From the NCBI RefSeq assembly GCF_965200585.1, contig NZ_OZ241361.1: a stretch of DNA of 64,000 nucleotides. One strand, given 5' to 3'. Position numbers and translations under genes: made by a program. The DNA comes from Bacterioplanoides sp965200585. Lineage in GTDB: Bacteria; Pseudomonadota; Gammaproteobacteria; Pseudomonadales; Oceanobacteraceae. The notes beneath the pieces are model-generated. The model was not told the origin of the DNA. It saw only the letters and a list, made by a program, of their open reading frames with translations, and made no database searches. Shown in pieces: positions 18,384 through 26,507 of this stretch (positions within the stretch are counted from its first letter, which is position 1; each line of letters opens with the position of its first letter).

Positions 18384-18836
18384 ATGAAAATAACACAACG
18401 CTTAATGCTGTTTGTTTCAGCACTGATCTTTTCTGTCTCTGCTTTAGCAGGGGATTATCGCCATAGCGTTCCGGCTGTACAGGGATACGATGTGGTGTCT
18501 TATCAAACTGGTAAACGCCCGGTTCGTGGTAACGGTAACTTTGTGGCAACACATAAAGGGGCTACCTACCAGTTTTCCAGTAAAGCCAATTTAGAAACAT
18601 TTAATAAAAACCCGGGTAAATATGTACCGGCTTATGGTGGCTACTGCGCATTTGGTGCCTCGGTTGGTAAAAAGTTTATTGGCGACCCGGAAGTATGGCG
18701 TGTGGTTGATGGCCGTTTATACCTGAATCTGGATGCTGGCATTCAGGATGAGTGGTTAAAAGACGTACCTGGCCGTATTAAAGCTGCCGATAAAAACTGG
18801 AAAAAAATCAAAGATAAATCTCCAGCTTCTTTATAA
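18384..18836 (+). CDS. Periplasmic YHS-domain protein
   Basis: A 150-residue protein with a Sec signal peptide (LFVSALIFSVSALAG). The mature part is one YHS domain: VPAVQGYDVVSYQTGKRPVR, then YQFSSKANLETFNKNPGKY, VPAYGGYCAFGASVGKKF and DPEVWRVVDGRLYLNLDAG. YHS domains are thought to handle metal ions, and secreted single-domain forms of this kind are common in marine proteobacteria. AGGAGAATTCTG precedes the start. Its gene faces away from the AraC regulator. No function has been set for this group to my knowledge. Confidence 0.85.
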   Translation: MKITQRLMLFVSALIFSVSALAGDYRHSVPAVQGYDVVSYQTGKRPVRGNGNFVATHKGATYQFSSKANLETFNKNPGKYVPAYGGYCAFGASVGKKFIGDPEVWRVVDGRLYLNLDAGIQDEWLKDVPGRIKAADKNWKKIKDKSPASL

Positions 18837-18946
18837 GATTTTTTATAGAACATCGTGACAATAAAGCGGGCAGAAAATAGCAATAGTTAGGGAAAGCAAA
18901 ATCTGTCCCGCTTTATTGAATGAATAACGCATGAGAGAGAATAACA

Positions 18947-19336
18947 ATGAACATTATTGATCATTTAAGTCTGGGTGTTTCCTGCATCACCAAAGCCACT
19001 GAATTTTATGATGGTTTGTTAAGCACACTGGGCTACGGCTGTTTAGCTACGACTGAAGGTTTTGCTGCCTATGGTAAGGATTCCGTTCAGTTTCTGCTGA
19101 TGAAACCCGCTGATGGTAAAGATTACAGCGCCGGTAATGGCACACATATCGCCTTCGCCGCACCAAGCACTGAGGCCGTGGATAACTTTCATCAATATGC
19201 CAAAACCCATGGCGGCGAATGTAATGGCCAACCCGGGCCTCGCGCAGCTTACCCAATCCCGGATGTGTACACTACGTTTGTGATCGACCCGTTTGGCAAC
19301 AAGCTGGAAGCCATTTATAACGGCTTTAACAAGTAA
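18947..19336 (+). CDS. VOC superfamily (glyoxalase/bleomycin resistance-like) protein
   Basis: A 129-residue protein with the paired beta-alpha-beta-beta-beta modules of the vicinal oxygen chelate fold: IDHLSLGVSCITKATEFYDG at the start, GTHIAFAAPSTEAVDNFH in the middle, and YTTFVIDPFGNKLEAIYN at the end. Metal ligands would be H5, H66 and E123-type positions. Such proteins are usually annotated as glyoxalase-like or dioxygenase-like without a known substrate. It is 110 bp downstream of the YHS gene on the same strand and ends before a terminator. Confidence 0.85.
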   Translation: MNIIDHLSLGVSCITKATEFYDGLLSTLGYGCLATTEGFAAYGKDSVQFLLMKPADGKDYSAGNGTHIAFAAPSTEAVDNFHQYAKTHGGECNGQPGPRAAYPIPDVYTTFVIDPFGNKLEAIYNGFNK

Positions 19337-19370
19337 TACGTTTTATCCCTTTTCTTTGTGTCCTGTCCTT

Positions 19371-19404
19371 GCGATCGCCTCTGTTTCCGGGTGGTCGCTT
19401 TTTT
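19371..19404 (+). terminator. Rho-independent terminator after the VOC gene
   Basis: Stem GCGATCGCC (19371-19379) with GGTGGTCGC (19390-19398), two G-U pairs, followed by six T. It ends transcription from the 18.4-19.3 kb genes. Confidence 0.75.
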
Positions 19405-19485
19405 CGTGCTGATATAAAAATCATCGTCACGCCTGAGCCGGATCGTCTACACTGATATACAGAGTTTTTATTGCGAGATGGTGTT

Positions 19486-20016
19486 ATGAGTAACAGCAGG
19501 GACGAGGAATACGACCTGAGTGATGGTCAGCGTCTGGCTATTCTGGAAAATACCGCCAATACCAACCGTAACATCCTGCTGGTGATGGCGTTGCTGGCAC
19601 TGGTAGGGATTTCGGTGGCTATTACCGTGGTAGTGCTTAAGTTTGCCGAGCCAGAGGTGGTATACGCTCAGCAGCGTGACCTGGACTTGCTGACCAAGCA
19701 AGTGGAACTGTTAGAGAAAACCACGGCCGACTGGCAAGCCAACCTGACGGATATCAATACCGTGCTGGATAGCAGCAGTGCCTCAGCGTTTAAAGCGCAA
19801 CTACTGTCTCAGGAGCAGAGTTATCAATTGCATCTGACCGCCCTGAAGGAAGGGATGCGTGATCTGGCACGGATGACTCCGGGGTCGCGTACCTGGCTGG
19901 AGATTTATAACGAAAAGATGGACGAAGCGCTGAAACAAAGTAAAGAGCGTCAGCGCCAGCTGGAACGGCTACAAACCAATCGGGTATCTGGTTTGGCGAA
20001 ACCGCTTAGCGAATAA
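19486..20016 (+). CDS. Membrane-anchored coiled-coil protein of unknown function
   Basis: From the ATG at 19486 the protein has 176 residues. It has a cytoplasmic head (SNSRDEEYDLSDGQRLAILE), one transmembrane helix at about 29-52 (ILLVMALLALVGISVAITVVV), and a helical, coiled-coil-like part outside (LDLLTKQVELLEKTTADWQA to the end). A TTG at 19471 in the same frame is possible but adds little. I know no family for it. It is flanked by terminators on both sides, so it is a single-gene unit. Confidence 0.65.
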   Translation: MSNSRDEEYDLSDGQRLAILENTANTNRNILLVMALLALVGISVAITVVVLKFAEPEVVYAQQRDLDLLTKQVELLEKTTADWQANLTDINTVLDSSSASAFKAQLLSQEQSYQLHLTALKEGMRDLARMTPGSRTWLEIYNEKMDEALKQSKERQRQLERLQTNRVSGLAKPLSE

Positions 20017-20047
20017 ACGATTAGAGCCATAAATAAGTGGCATAAAG

Positions 20048-20083
20048 AAAGCGGTGCTGCCGAGTTGGCTGCACCGCTTTTTT
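20048..20083. terminator. Rho-independent terminator
   Basis: Ten-bp perfect stem AAAGCGGTGC / GCACCGCTTT (20048-20057, 20071-20080) followed by TTT. It lies between convergent genes ending at 20016 and 20099 and can act both ways. Confidence 0.88.
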
Positions 20084-20098
20084 GTTTGAACTGAAATG

Positions 20099-20749
20099 TT
20101 AGCCGCGATGATCCGACACAAACGGATTGGTCTGACGTTCATGGCCAAAGGTTGAGTTCGGGCCGTGGCCACAAATAAACTCAATATCATCGCCCAGCGG
20201 GAACAGCTTCTCACGAATCGACGCGATCAGCTCCGGATGGTTACCCTGAGGAAAATCGGTACGGCCAATGGAGCCGTTAAATAACACATCACCAACAAAA
20301 GCCAGCTTATTCTCTGCGCTATAAAACACCACATGGCCCGGCGTATGCCCCGGGGTATGAATAACCTGCAGCGTTACTTCACCAACCTGAACCTGGTCGT
20401 GGTCATCTAACCAGCGATCCGGAGTAAAGGTTTCCACCGCCGGGAAACCAAACATGGCAGACTGTTGAGGTAAACCTTCAATCCAGAATAAATCTCCTTT
20501 ATGTGGGCCTTCAATCGGTAAATTCAGTTCTTTCGACAACTCTGCCGTGCCGCCAGCGTGGTCGATATGGGCATGGGTCAGCAGGATTTTGCTGGCACTG
20601 GCACCCATTTTATCCAGCTGTTGTTTGATTTTGTTGAGGTCACCACCGGGATCAATAATGGCGGCCTGTCGGGTGCTGTTGCACATCACAATGGTGCAGT
20701 TCTGGGCGAAGGCCGTTACCGGCACAACCGCTACGGATAACGCGGACAT
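20099..20749 (-). CDS. MBL-fold hydrolase, YcbL/glyoxalase II-like
   Basis: A 216-residue metallo-beta-lactamase fold protein. It begins VAVVPVTAFAQNCTIVMCN, the usual N-terminus of the YcbL group, and carries THAHIDHAGG (zinc-binding HxHxDH), HTPGHTPGHVVFY, FVGDVLFNGSIGRTDFP and a C-terminal CGHGPNSTFGHER. Type II glyoxalases of this small class hydrolyse S-lactoylglutathione or other thioesters. The frame is complete and the length normal. It is separated from the upstream gene by a palindromic element. Confidence 0.92.
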   Translation of the reverse strand: MSALSVAVVPVTAFAQNCTIVMCNSTRQAAIIDPGGDLNKIKQQLDKMGASASKILLTHAHIDHAGGTAELSKELNLPIEGPHKGDLFWIEGLPQQSAMFGFPAVETFTPDRWLDDHDQVQVGEVTLQVIHTPGHTPGHVVFYSAENKLAFVGDVLFNGSIGRTDFPQGNHPELIASIREKLFPLGDDIEFICGHGPNSTFGHERQTNPFVSDHRG

Positions 20750-20834
20750 GGCGCTCTCTTATTTATCATCTAATCACGGGGGTAGGGTAAACGTAGGCTG
20801 GACTAAAAACCAGTAGTACTCAGCAGCATGGGGT

Positions 20835-20951
20835 CAGCACAGTGTTATATTTCCCCCACCGCGCCGAAGGGCCATCCATGGCCCTGCCGCCAGAACTGCT
20901 AACAAGAGTCGCGACATCCTGTCGCTGCTCTGGAAATATAAATCTGTACTG
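20835..20951 (-). repeat. Palindromic intergenic element, family A, copy 1
   Basis: Arms 20835-20854 and 20932-20951 pair (CAGCACAG..ATATTTCC with GGAAATAT..CTGTACTG). On the minus strand the core has GCGACA-GGA-TGTCGC (20911-20925) and GGCCA-TGGA-TGGCC (20870-20883), followed by CTTCGGCGCGG. Copies 2 and 3 are at 23743-23852 and 31466-31572. It lies after the transglutaminase-like gene, sense to it, and before the YcbL-like gene. Confidence 0.8.
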
Positions 20952-20995
20952 TCCTTATTCTCCAAAAGGCGTGATGCCATTTGGAGGAGAGGAAA

Positions 20996-22528
20996 TCAGA
21001 ACGGCTCAACTTTAGGGGAAATACCTGCAAACTGCGGCATGGTCATGCCTACGCTGGCATTGATATAGGTTGGATCGGCGACCACATAACGTTTGCCCCG
21101 ATACTGCCAGGCATCGCCATTGACCTTGCTATTAAAATGAACCGCCGTGGCAATATGACCCGGAAAATCCAGAATAATGACATCCAGCCCCAGCAAATTC
21201 TCAGTCAGCCAGGCAAATAAAGCCGCACGGTCTTCACAGTCGGAATAAGGGTAATGCAGCGTCTCTAATGGGAAGAGATAGTTTTCCTGCTTAAATTGCT
21301 GGTCGTCGGTTTTGTATTTAAAAGCAGTTTGGACAAACCGTAATAAACGATTAACGGCTTCCTGCTCGCTTTGCCCGTCAACGATTGGACGCAATTGTTG
21401 TAACAAAGATTCCGCCGTGACAGCGGGTAAGCCCGCTTTAAAATAATTGGGCAGAGAGAGCTGCGGGAAGCTGTTGAAATAGTCTACATAACGTTTTGGG
21501 TAGCTGATGGCTAATTGATAGTCACGGTTATCATACTGGAATGATAGCGTTCGGTTTTCCGTTTTTCCCTGAGCAATAAAGGCATTTGGCTGGCTGAAAT
21601 CTAACTGACCAGAACCGGCACTATGCTGTTTATCGTAGGTAAATACTTTGCCGGGTTTCAGTGATTTACCATTCAGGTTCACGGCATAATAACGCCTGTT
21701 ATTAAGGTTGAAAAAAGTGGTGCCAAATAATTCCTGCTGCGATGGCAGCAATAAAAACAGATTGTTGTTATAGGCTACCCGAGCATCGTAGCCAGCTTTT
21801 ACCAACAGAAACCAGGTGGTTAAGCGGCGGCTGGTTTGCTGGCGCAGCAGGCTACCGGCAAACTGATCAAACAGCAGAGCTGTTCCCCAGTCATTCAGAT
21901 TTAATTGTTGTGCTGTTTGCAGCAGCTGATTGATGGTGGGCTGATGCTCCTGGCTGGCTAGGTATTGCCAATAGCCAGCAATTTTTTCACCGTTAATTTT
22001 ACCGGCAAAAATGCGTTTAAAACTTTTGGGATATTGAATCGCCACCGGGTTGCCATAAAAGCGGAATTTGGCGGTGCGGATATTTTTGCTTTCCAGTTCG
22101 GTTGCCAGATTTCTATCTGTGCTATCCGGTTTTGGAACAGCAGGCTTCGTGACAGCTGGTATTGGAACGTCAGGTTTTGAAACGGCAGGTTTAGGTTTTA
22201 CTGGTTTGGGCTTGATAACCGGAGCCGGTGTTTCTGCTACATCAGGCTGAATATCAGGTGCTTTTGGGAACACAGTTGGCTTGGGAGCCGGATCACGTAC
22301 CGTTTCCGGCTCAACATTAACCGGCTGCCATTGTGCTTTGAGAAACTGAATAAAACTTTTGTCATTTTCATCCAGATAGCTCTGAAAGTTGTTCAGCTCT
22401 TTTTGCTTCCACTTCTCATATTCACTCAGCTGTGGCTTAGATGTAAGTTGTGATTCGGCCATCAGCGATGGGCTACTTAACAATGCTGCAGAAAACAGCA
22501 AAACGCTTTTGATCAGTATCTGTTTCAT
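20996..22528 (-). CDS. Periplasmic transglutaminase-like protein with proline-rich linker
   Basis: A 510-residue protein with a signal peptide (SVLLFSAALLSSPSLMAES). Residues about 75-140 are a linker rich in Pro and Lys with a repeated K-P-x-V pattern, like the TonB periplasm-spanning segment. The C-terminal part holds a transglutaminase-like Cys-His-Asp set: YSDCEDRAALFAW, GHIATAVHF and RYVVADPTYI. Such domains act as proteases or amidases rather than cross-linking enzymes in many bacteria. The region between linker and catalytic domain is not recognised. GGAGAACATC precedes the start. It follows the LPP20 gene after a terminator, so it has its own promoter. Confidence 0.78.
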   Translation of the reverse strand: MKQILIKSVLLFSAALLSSPSLMAESQLTSKPQLSEYEKWKQKELNNFQSYLDENDKSFIQFLKAQWQPVNVEPETVRDPAPKPTVFPKAPDIQPDVAETPAPVIKPKPVKPKPAVSKPDVPIPAVTKPAVPKPDSTDRNLATELESKNIRTAKFRFYGNPVAIQYPKSFKRIFAGKINGEKIAGYWQYLASQEHQPTINQLLQTAQQLNLNDWGTALLFDQFAGSLLRQQTSRRLTTWFLLVKAGYDARVAYNNNLFLLLPSQQELFGTTFFNLNNRRYYAVNLNGKSLKPGKVFTYDKQHSAGSGQLDFSQPNAFIAQGKTENRTLSFQYDNRDYQLAISYPKRYVDYFNSFPQLSLPNYFKAGLPAVTAESLLQQLRPIVDGQSEQEAVNRLLRFVQTAFKYKTDDQQFKQENYLFPLETLHYPYSDCEDRAALFAWLTENLLGLDVIILDFPGHIATAVHFNSKVNGDAWQYRGKRYVVADPTYINASVGMTMPQFAGISPKVEPF

Positions 22529-22575
22529 GATGTTCTCCTGCCAACGCTATTTAGGACGGGATATTACCAGGCCAA

Positions 22576-22606
22576 CAAAAAAAGCCGGCAAACGCCGGCT
22601 CTTTTT
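22576..22606 (-). terminator. Rho-independent terminator after the LPP20 gene
   Basis: Stem AGCCGGC / GCCGGCT with loop AAAC (about 22583-22600), flanked by an A-run and a T-run. In the minus direction it follows the lipoprotein gene ending at 22629. Confidence 0.88.
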
Positions 22607-22628
22607 AAGTCGTCATATAAAGACAGAC

Positions 22629-23213
22629 TTATTCTTCCAAATTGGCAATTTCAGAAGCCAGTTCGTCAAAAGACTTTTCGGCCTGGAATTTTTGCCACAG
22701 GGCACGTTCGTTGTTCATTGAGGTTTTTAATGCCTGCTCAGCCAGCTGATTCAGGGTGTCAGCGTCTAAGCCCACCAGAACCACCATGCCACCGCTTGGG
22801 GTTGGCATCTGACGAAAGATTTTAGAACCCACTAAGGTTTCTTTGGTGATTTGCTTGGTTACCGAGGTGTTTACACGATCAACAGTTTCGCTATCACCAG
22901 CACCGGTGGTTTCGGCGTATTGCTTGATCATGTTCTGAACTTCAACTTTCATGGTTTGCGCCAGTTCAACACGAGCAGCCGTAGCAGCCATTTGTTTCAT
23001 AAAGTTAGGGCCAGCACCGGACTTATCAGCGTAGCCAACTGCAGAAAGATCGACGCCGGCAACCGGAGCGCCACATACCCACTCAGGAGCAGCCTGACCT
23101 GAACCGTCAGCAAACACACAGCTGGCAACAGGTTGTTGTGGTGCAGGTTGGTTAGATGCACAAGCGACCAGCAAAGTCGCAGCGGCAGCAGCAAAAAGGT
23201 TACGAACCATCAT
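22629..23213 (-). CDS. LPP20-type outer membrane lipoprotein
   Basis: A 194-residue protein with a lipobox (ATLLVACAS, cysteine at 18). The mature N-terminus is short and Pro/Gln-rich, then comes PEWVCGAPVAGVDLSAVGYA, which matches the start of the LPP20 domain, and a helical part (AATAARVELAQTMKVEVQNM) ending in VVLVGLDADTLNQLAEQA. LPP20 lipoproteins are small surface or outer-membrane lipoproteins whose role is unclear. A second, smaller LPP20-like gene lies divergently next to it (23321). Confidence 0.85.
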   Translation of the reverse strand: MMVRNLFAAAAATLLVACASNQPAPQQPVASCVFADGSGQAAPEWVCGAPVAGVDLSAVGYADKSGAGPNFMKQMAATAARVELAQTMKVEVQNMIKQYAETTGAGDSETVDRVNTSVTKQITKETLVGSKIFRQMPTPSGGMVVLVGLDADTLNQLAEQALKTSMNNERALWQKFQAEKSFDELASEIANLEE

Positions 23214-23320
23214 TTTCCTCTCCTCGAGTGAAGCGGCAGTTTATAAAGAATGTTTGTCGAGAATAGCGAATGCTATGGCAAAATGCCACACAGATATCCG
23301 TCTTATAAAAGGACCCTTCA

Positions 23321-23722
23321 ATGCGCCAGACCATAACCGCTTTCAACACAAAATTACGCGTCGTTATGATCGTTTTTTCTCTGTCAGCATGTACACAATT
23401 ACCAGTAAAGCAGGGGCAACCTGAATGGTTGCTGAATCCCGGTGACGGGGTGGTTGCGTCCTGTGGTTTTCATATTAAGGGCCACTATGCACAACAGGAA
23501 TGTGCCGTGCAGCGTGCCCGTGAGCGGCTGGCCGCGCGTCAGGGGGTTGAGGTAAGCAGTGTGTCTCACTTAACAACCCGGGTGCACAATGATCGGGAGC
23601 ATGTCACGTTAAATAAAGAAACGCAGGAAACGGTCAGTCAGGTCACCGTCAGAACGCGGGTGAAAGAATCCTGGTACGACGTACAGCGGGATGAATATTA
23701 TGTATGGGTGTTTGCTGAGTAA
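23321..23722 (+). CDS. Small LPP20-like lipoprotein
   Basis: A 133-residue protein. The N-terminus is a lipoprotein signal (VVMIVFSLSACTQ, cysteine at 24). The mature part, QPEWLLNPGDGVVASCGFHI followed by AVQRARERLAARQGVEVSS and WYDVQRDEYYVWVFAE, has the PEWL..../ARxxLA/...YVWV layout of LPP20. It is divergent from the larger LPP20 gene at 22629 with a gap of about 107 bp, so the two may share control. A family A palindromic element follows within 25 bp of its stop codon. Confidence 0.78.
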   Translation: MRQTITAFNTKLRVVMIVFSLSACTQLPVKQGQPEWLLNPGDGVVASCGFHIKGHYAQQECAVQRARERLAARQGVEVSSVSHLTTRVHNDREHVTLNKETQETVSQVTVRTRVKESWYDVQRDEYYVWVFAE

Positions 23723-23742
23723 CAATTAAATTGTTCATTAAC

Positions 23743-23852
23743 AAATAGAGCTGAGGGGCTTTTGAAGCAGCGACAGGATGTCGCGTCCGTGCGGCAGGGC
23801 CAGGGATGGCCCTTCGGCACGGCGGCAAAAAGCGCCTCAGTTCTGTTTGTGC
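23743..23852 (+). repeat. Palindromic intergenic element, family A, copy 2
   Basis: Arms 23743-23766 and 23828-23852 pair (ACAAATAGAG..GGGGCTTTTG with CAAAAAGCGC..CTGTTTGT). The core has GCGACA-GGA-TGTCGC (23772-23786) and GGCCA-GGGA-TGGCC (23800-23813). GGA strand is plus, in sense with the small LPP20-like gene just upstream; the gene on the other side converges on it. Confidence 0.8.
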
Positions 23853-23874
23853 TGCCTTCTCAGAAAAACAGCAA

Positions 23875-24378
23875 TTAGTGCTGATGACCACCTACACCAT
23901 GGGCGTGTTTATGAGCAATTTCCTCCGGTGTGGCAGCACGCACATTAACGATATCCACATCAAAACGCAGCGCCTGACCGGCTAACGGATGATTGGTATC
24001 GACATCCACCATAAAACGGCCAACCTTCACCACGGTAACCTGACGTGTACCTTGCTCGGTTTCTACCCAGGCCACCATGCCTTTACGCCAGTTTGGTTTT
24101 TTAGCAGTGCCTGCACCTTGTAAGTGCTTCACCGGGATACGCTGCTCGTTGCCTTCCTTACGCTCACCGTAGGCATCTTTGGGCTCCAGCGTGAAGCTCT
24201 GTTGTTCACCGGCTTCCATCCCGGTCACGGCTTTTTCAAAGCCCGGAATCATATTCTGGTGGCCCTGCAGATAAGCAACCGGGTCGCCGCCGGTCGATTG
24301 TGTACTTTCAATCAGATTGCCCTGGTCGTCGTACAGGCTGTAATGCAGCTGGACGACGGTATCTTTTGCGATTTTCAT
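23875..24378 (-). CDS. FKBP-type peptidyl-prolyl isomerase, SlyD/SlpA-like
   Basis: Starting at 24378, where GGAGATCATT precedes the ATG, gives 167 residues; a frame from 24507 overlaps the divergent hslV and is rejected. The N-terminus (MKIAKDTVVQLHYSLYDDQG) and GHQNMIPGFEKAVTGMEAGE with EPKDAYGE are the FKBP half, split by the insert-in-flap domain (about 70-130) that gives these isomerases their chaperone activity. The C-terminus is His-rich (HKHAHGVGGHQH), as in SlyD, which can bind nickel. Divergent from the heat-shock gene hslV. Confidence 0.92.
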   Translation of the reverse strand: MKIAKDTVVQLHYSLYDDQGNLIESTQSTGGDPVAYLQGHQNMIPGFEKAVTGMEAGEQQSFTLEPKDAYGERKEGNEQRIPVKHLQGAGTAKKPNWRKGMVAWVETEQGTRQVTVVKVGRFMVDVDTNHPLAGQALRFDVDIVNVRAATPEEIAHKHAHGVGGHQH

Positions 24379-24435
24379 AATGATCTCCTGTTTTCGGCGC
24401 GCAGTATCGGTGTTGGCTGCGGTTCTGGCAATGCT

Positions 24436-24463
24436 CTTGAACTCTCTGATCGCGTCCCCATAT
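24436..24463 (+). promoter_or_regulatory. Sigma-32 (RpoH) heat-shock promoter of hslVU
   Basis: CTTGAAC (24436-24442) and CCCCATAT (24456-24463) with a spacer of 13-14 bp match the RpoH consensus CTTGAAA-N(13-17)-CCCCATNT almost exactly. The start site would be near 24470, giving a leader of about 27 nt before the hslV ATG at 24498, with AGGA as ribosome binding site. Confidence 0.85.
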
Positions 24464-24497
24464 TTGAAGTTCAGGCTAACAGAATCAGGATTTAGCG

Positions 24498-25043
24498 ATG
24501 ACAACAATTGTATCCGTACGCCGCGGTGATGAAGTGGTAATTGGCGGCGACGGCCAGGTTTCTCTGGGTAATACCGTGATGAAAGGTAATGCCCGTAAAG
24601 TTCGCCGTTTGTACAACGGTCAGGTAATTGCCGGATTTGCCGGTGGTACGGCGGACGCGTTTACGCTGTTTGAAAAATTTGAAGCACAACTGCAAAAACA
24701 CCATGGTCAGTTGACCCGCTCGGCGGTTGAGCTGGCAAAAGAGTGGCGTTCCGACCGTGCGCTGCGCAAGTTAGAAGCGATTCTGGCGGTTGCCGATCAC
24801 ACCGCTTCTCTGATCATTACCGGTAACGGCGATGTGTTGCAGCCGGAAGATGACTTAATTGGTGTGGGCTCGGGCGGTAATTTTGCCTTTGCCTCGGCTC
24901 GTGCACTGCTGGACAACACTGAATTAAGTGCCCGCGATATTGTCGAAAAAAGCTTAAATATTGCCGGTGAGATCTGCGTGTTTACCAACACCAATTTAAC
25001 CATTGAAAGTTTAAACGCTAATGATGTAGCGGGAGCGAAATAA
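24498..25043 (+). CDS. hslV: HslV protease subunit (ClpQ)
   Basis: A 181-residue proteasome-like peptidase. After Met removal the N-terminal threonine (TTIVSVRR) is the nucleophile. GGDGQVSLGNTVMKGNARKV and GFAGGTADAFTLFEKFE are the typical core, and ADHTASLIITGNGDV and FTNTNLTIES follow. HslV forms a double six-ring core that degrades proteins fed by HslU under heat stress. It has a sigma-32 promoter and overlaps hslU by one base (TAATG), so the two are translated together. Confidence 0.97.
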   Translation: MTTIVSVRRGDEVVIGGDGQVSLGNTVMKGNARKVRRLYNGQVIAGFAGGTADAFTLFEKFEAQLQKHHGQLTRSAVELAKEWRSDRALRKLEAILAVADHTASLIITGNGDVLQPEDDLIGVGSGGNFAFASARALLDNTELSARDIVEKSLNIAGEICVFTNTNLTIESLNANDVAGAK

Positions 25044-26389
25044 TGAGTCAGATGACCCCGCGTGAAATTGTTCACGAATTAGACCGTCATATTATTGGTC
25101 AGAATAATGCCAAGCGTGCCGTCGCTATTGCTCTGCGTAATCGCTGGCGTCGTATGCAGCTGGACGCTGAGCTGCGCGATGAAGTGACGCCAAAAAATAT
25201 TCTGATGATTGGCCCGACCGGTGTGGGTAAAACTGAAATTGCCCGTCGTTTAGCCAAGCTGGCGAATGCGCCTTTTATTAAGGTTGAAGCAACCAAGTTC
25301 ACCGAAGTGGGTTACGTGGGTAAAGACGTGGAATCCATTATCCGTGATTTAGTGGAAACCGGCGTAAAAATGCTGCGTGAACAGGAGATGGAAAAAGTCT
25401 CTCTGCGCGCTGAAGAAGCGGCAGAAGAACGTATTCTGGATGCCCTGTTGCCACCGGCACGATCCACTTCGACCAGCTGGGATACTACTGAAGAGCCTAA
25501 GCCGGAAGATTCCAGTACCCGCCAGATTTTCCGTAAAAAATTACGCGAAGGTCAGCTGGATGATAAAGAAATTGAAATCGATATCGCCCAGGCGCCGAAT
25601 GTTGGCGTAGAGATCATGGCACCTCCTGGCATGGAAGAAATGACCAGCCAGCTGCAGAACATGTTCTCCAACATGGGTGGCGAGAAAAAAACCACGCGTA
25701 AATTAAAAATCGCCGATGCGAAAAAGCAGCTGCGTGACGAAGAAGCGGCCAAGCTGCTGAATATGGACGAAGTGAAAGCCAAAGCGGTTGAACTGGTTGA
25801 GCAAAATGGCATCGTCTTCCTCGACGAGATTGATAAGGTCGCTAAACGTCAGGAAAGTGGTTCTGGTGGTGATGTTTCCCGTGAAGGGGTTCAGCGTGAC
25901 CTGCTGCCATTAATCGAAGGCTGCACGGTTTCAACCAAATACGGCATGATCAAAACCGATCATATTTTATTTGTCGCATCTGGTGCGTTCCACCTGTCGA
26001 AGCCATCCGATTTAATTCCGGAATTACAGGGTCGTTTGCCGATTCGTGTGGAACTGGAAGCATTAACTCCGGGTGATTTTGAGCGTATTTTAACCGAGCC
26101 AAATGCTTCCCTGACGCAGCAGTATGTTGCTCTGATGGAAACCGAAGGGCTGGCTATTTCATTTGCCGATGATGCCATTAAGCGTCTGGCAGAAATTGCC
26201 TTTGAAGTGAACGAAAGTACTGAGAATATTGGTGCTCGTCGTTTGCATACTATTATGGAACGTCTGTTAGAGAAGATTTCTTTTGACGCAACCGATATGT
26301 CGCAAGCGGTAGTGATTGATGCGGCTTACGTTAACGAGCAGCTGGGTAATCTGGTGCAGGATCAGGATCTGAGTCAGTTTATTCTGTAA
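25043..26389 (+). CDS. hslU: HslU ATPase subunit (ClpY)
   Basis: A 448-residue AAA+ unfoldase. GPTGVGKT at 57-64 is the Walker A motif and GIVFLDEIDKVAK the Walker B; GYVGKDVESIIRDL contains the pore loop (GYVG). The variable I domain (about 110-230) carries many charged residues. The C-terminus DLSQFIL is the one that inserts into HslV to open it. HslU unfolds substrates for HslV. Full length, no oddities. A long hairpin terminator follows. Confidence 0.97.
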   Translation: MSQMTPREIVHELDRHIIGQNNAKRAVAIALRNRWRRMQLDAELRDEVTPKNILMIGPTGVGKTEIARRLAKLANAPFIKVEATKFTEVGYVGKDVESIIRDLVETGVKMLREQEMEKVSLRAEEAAEERILDALLPPARSTSTSWDTTEEPKPEDSSTRQIFRKKLREGQLDDKEIEIDIAQAPNVGVEIMAPPGMEEMTSQLQNMFSNMGGEKKTTRKLKIADAKKQLRDEEAAKLLNMDEVKAKAVELVEQNGIVFLDEIDKVAKRQESGSGGDVSREGVQRDLLPLIEGCTVSTKYGMIKTDHILFVASGAFHLSKPSDLIPELQGRLPIRVELEALTPGDFERILTEPNASLTQQYVALMETEGLAISFADDAIKRLAEIAFEVNESTENIGARRLHTIMERLLEKISFDATDMSQAVVIDAAYVNEQLGNLVQDQDLSQFIL

Positions 26390-26441
26390 GACATTCTTAC
26401 ACTCATTTGCTCTACTCTGACTCCCACGCAGAACGCGGGAG

Positions 26442-26486
26442 CCAGACATAAAAAATGCCGCATTTGCGGCATTTTTTTATGTCTGG
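26442..26486. terminator. Long bidirectional terminator hairpin between hslU and the MCP gene
   Basis: About 20-bp stem: CCAGACATAAAAAATGCCGC (26442-26461) pairs with 26466-26486, loop ATTT. It lies between convergent genes and has A- and T-tracts in both arms. Confidence 0.9.
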
Positions 26487-26507
26487 TAATTGTTGTATCA
26501 ACCGATA

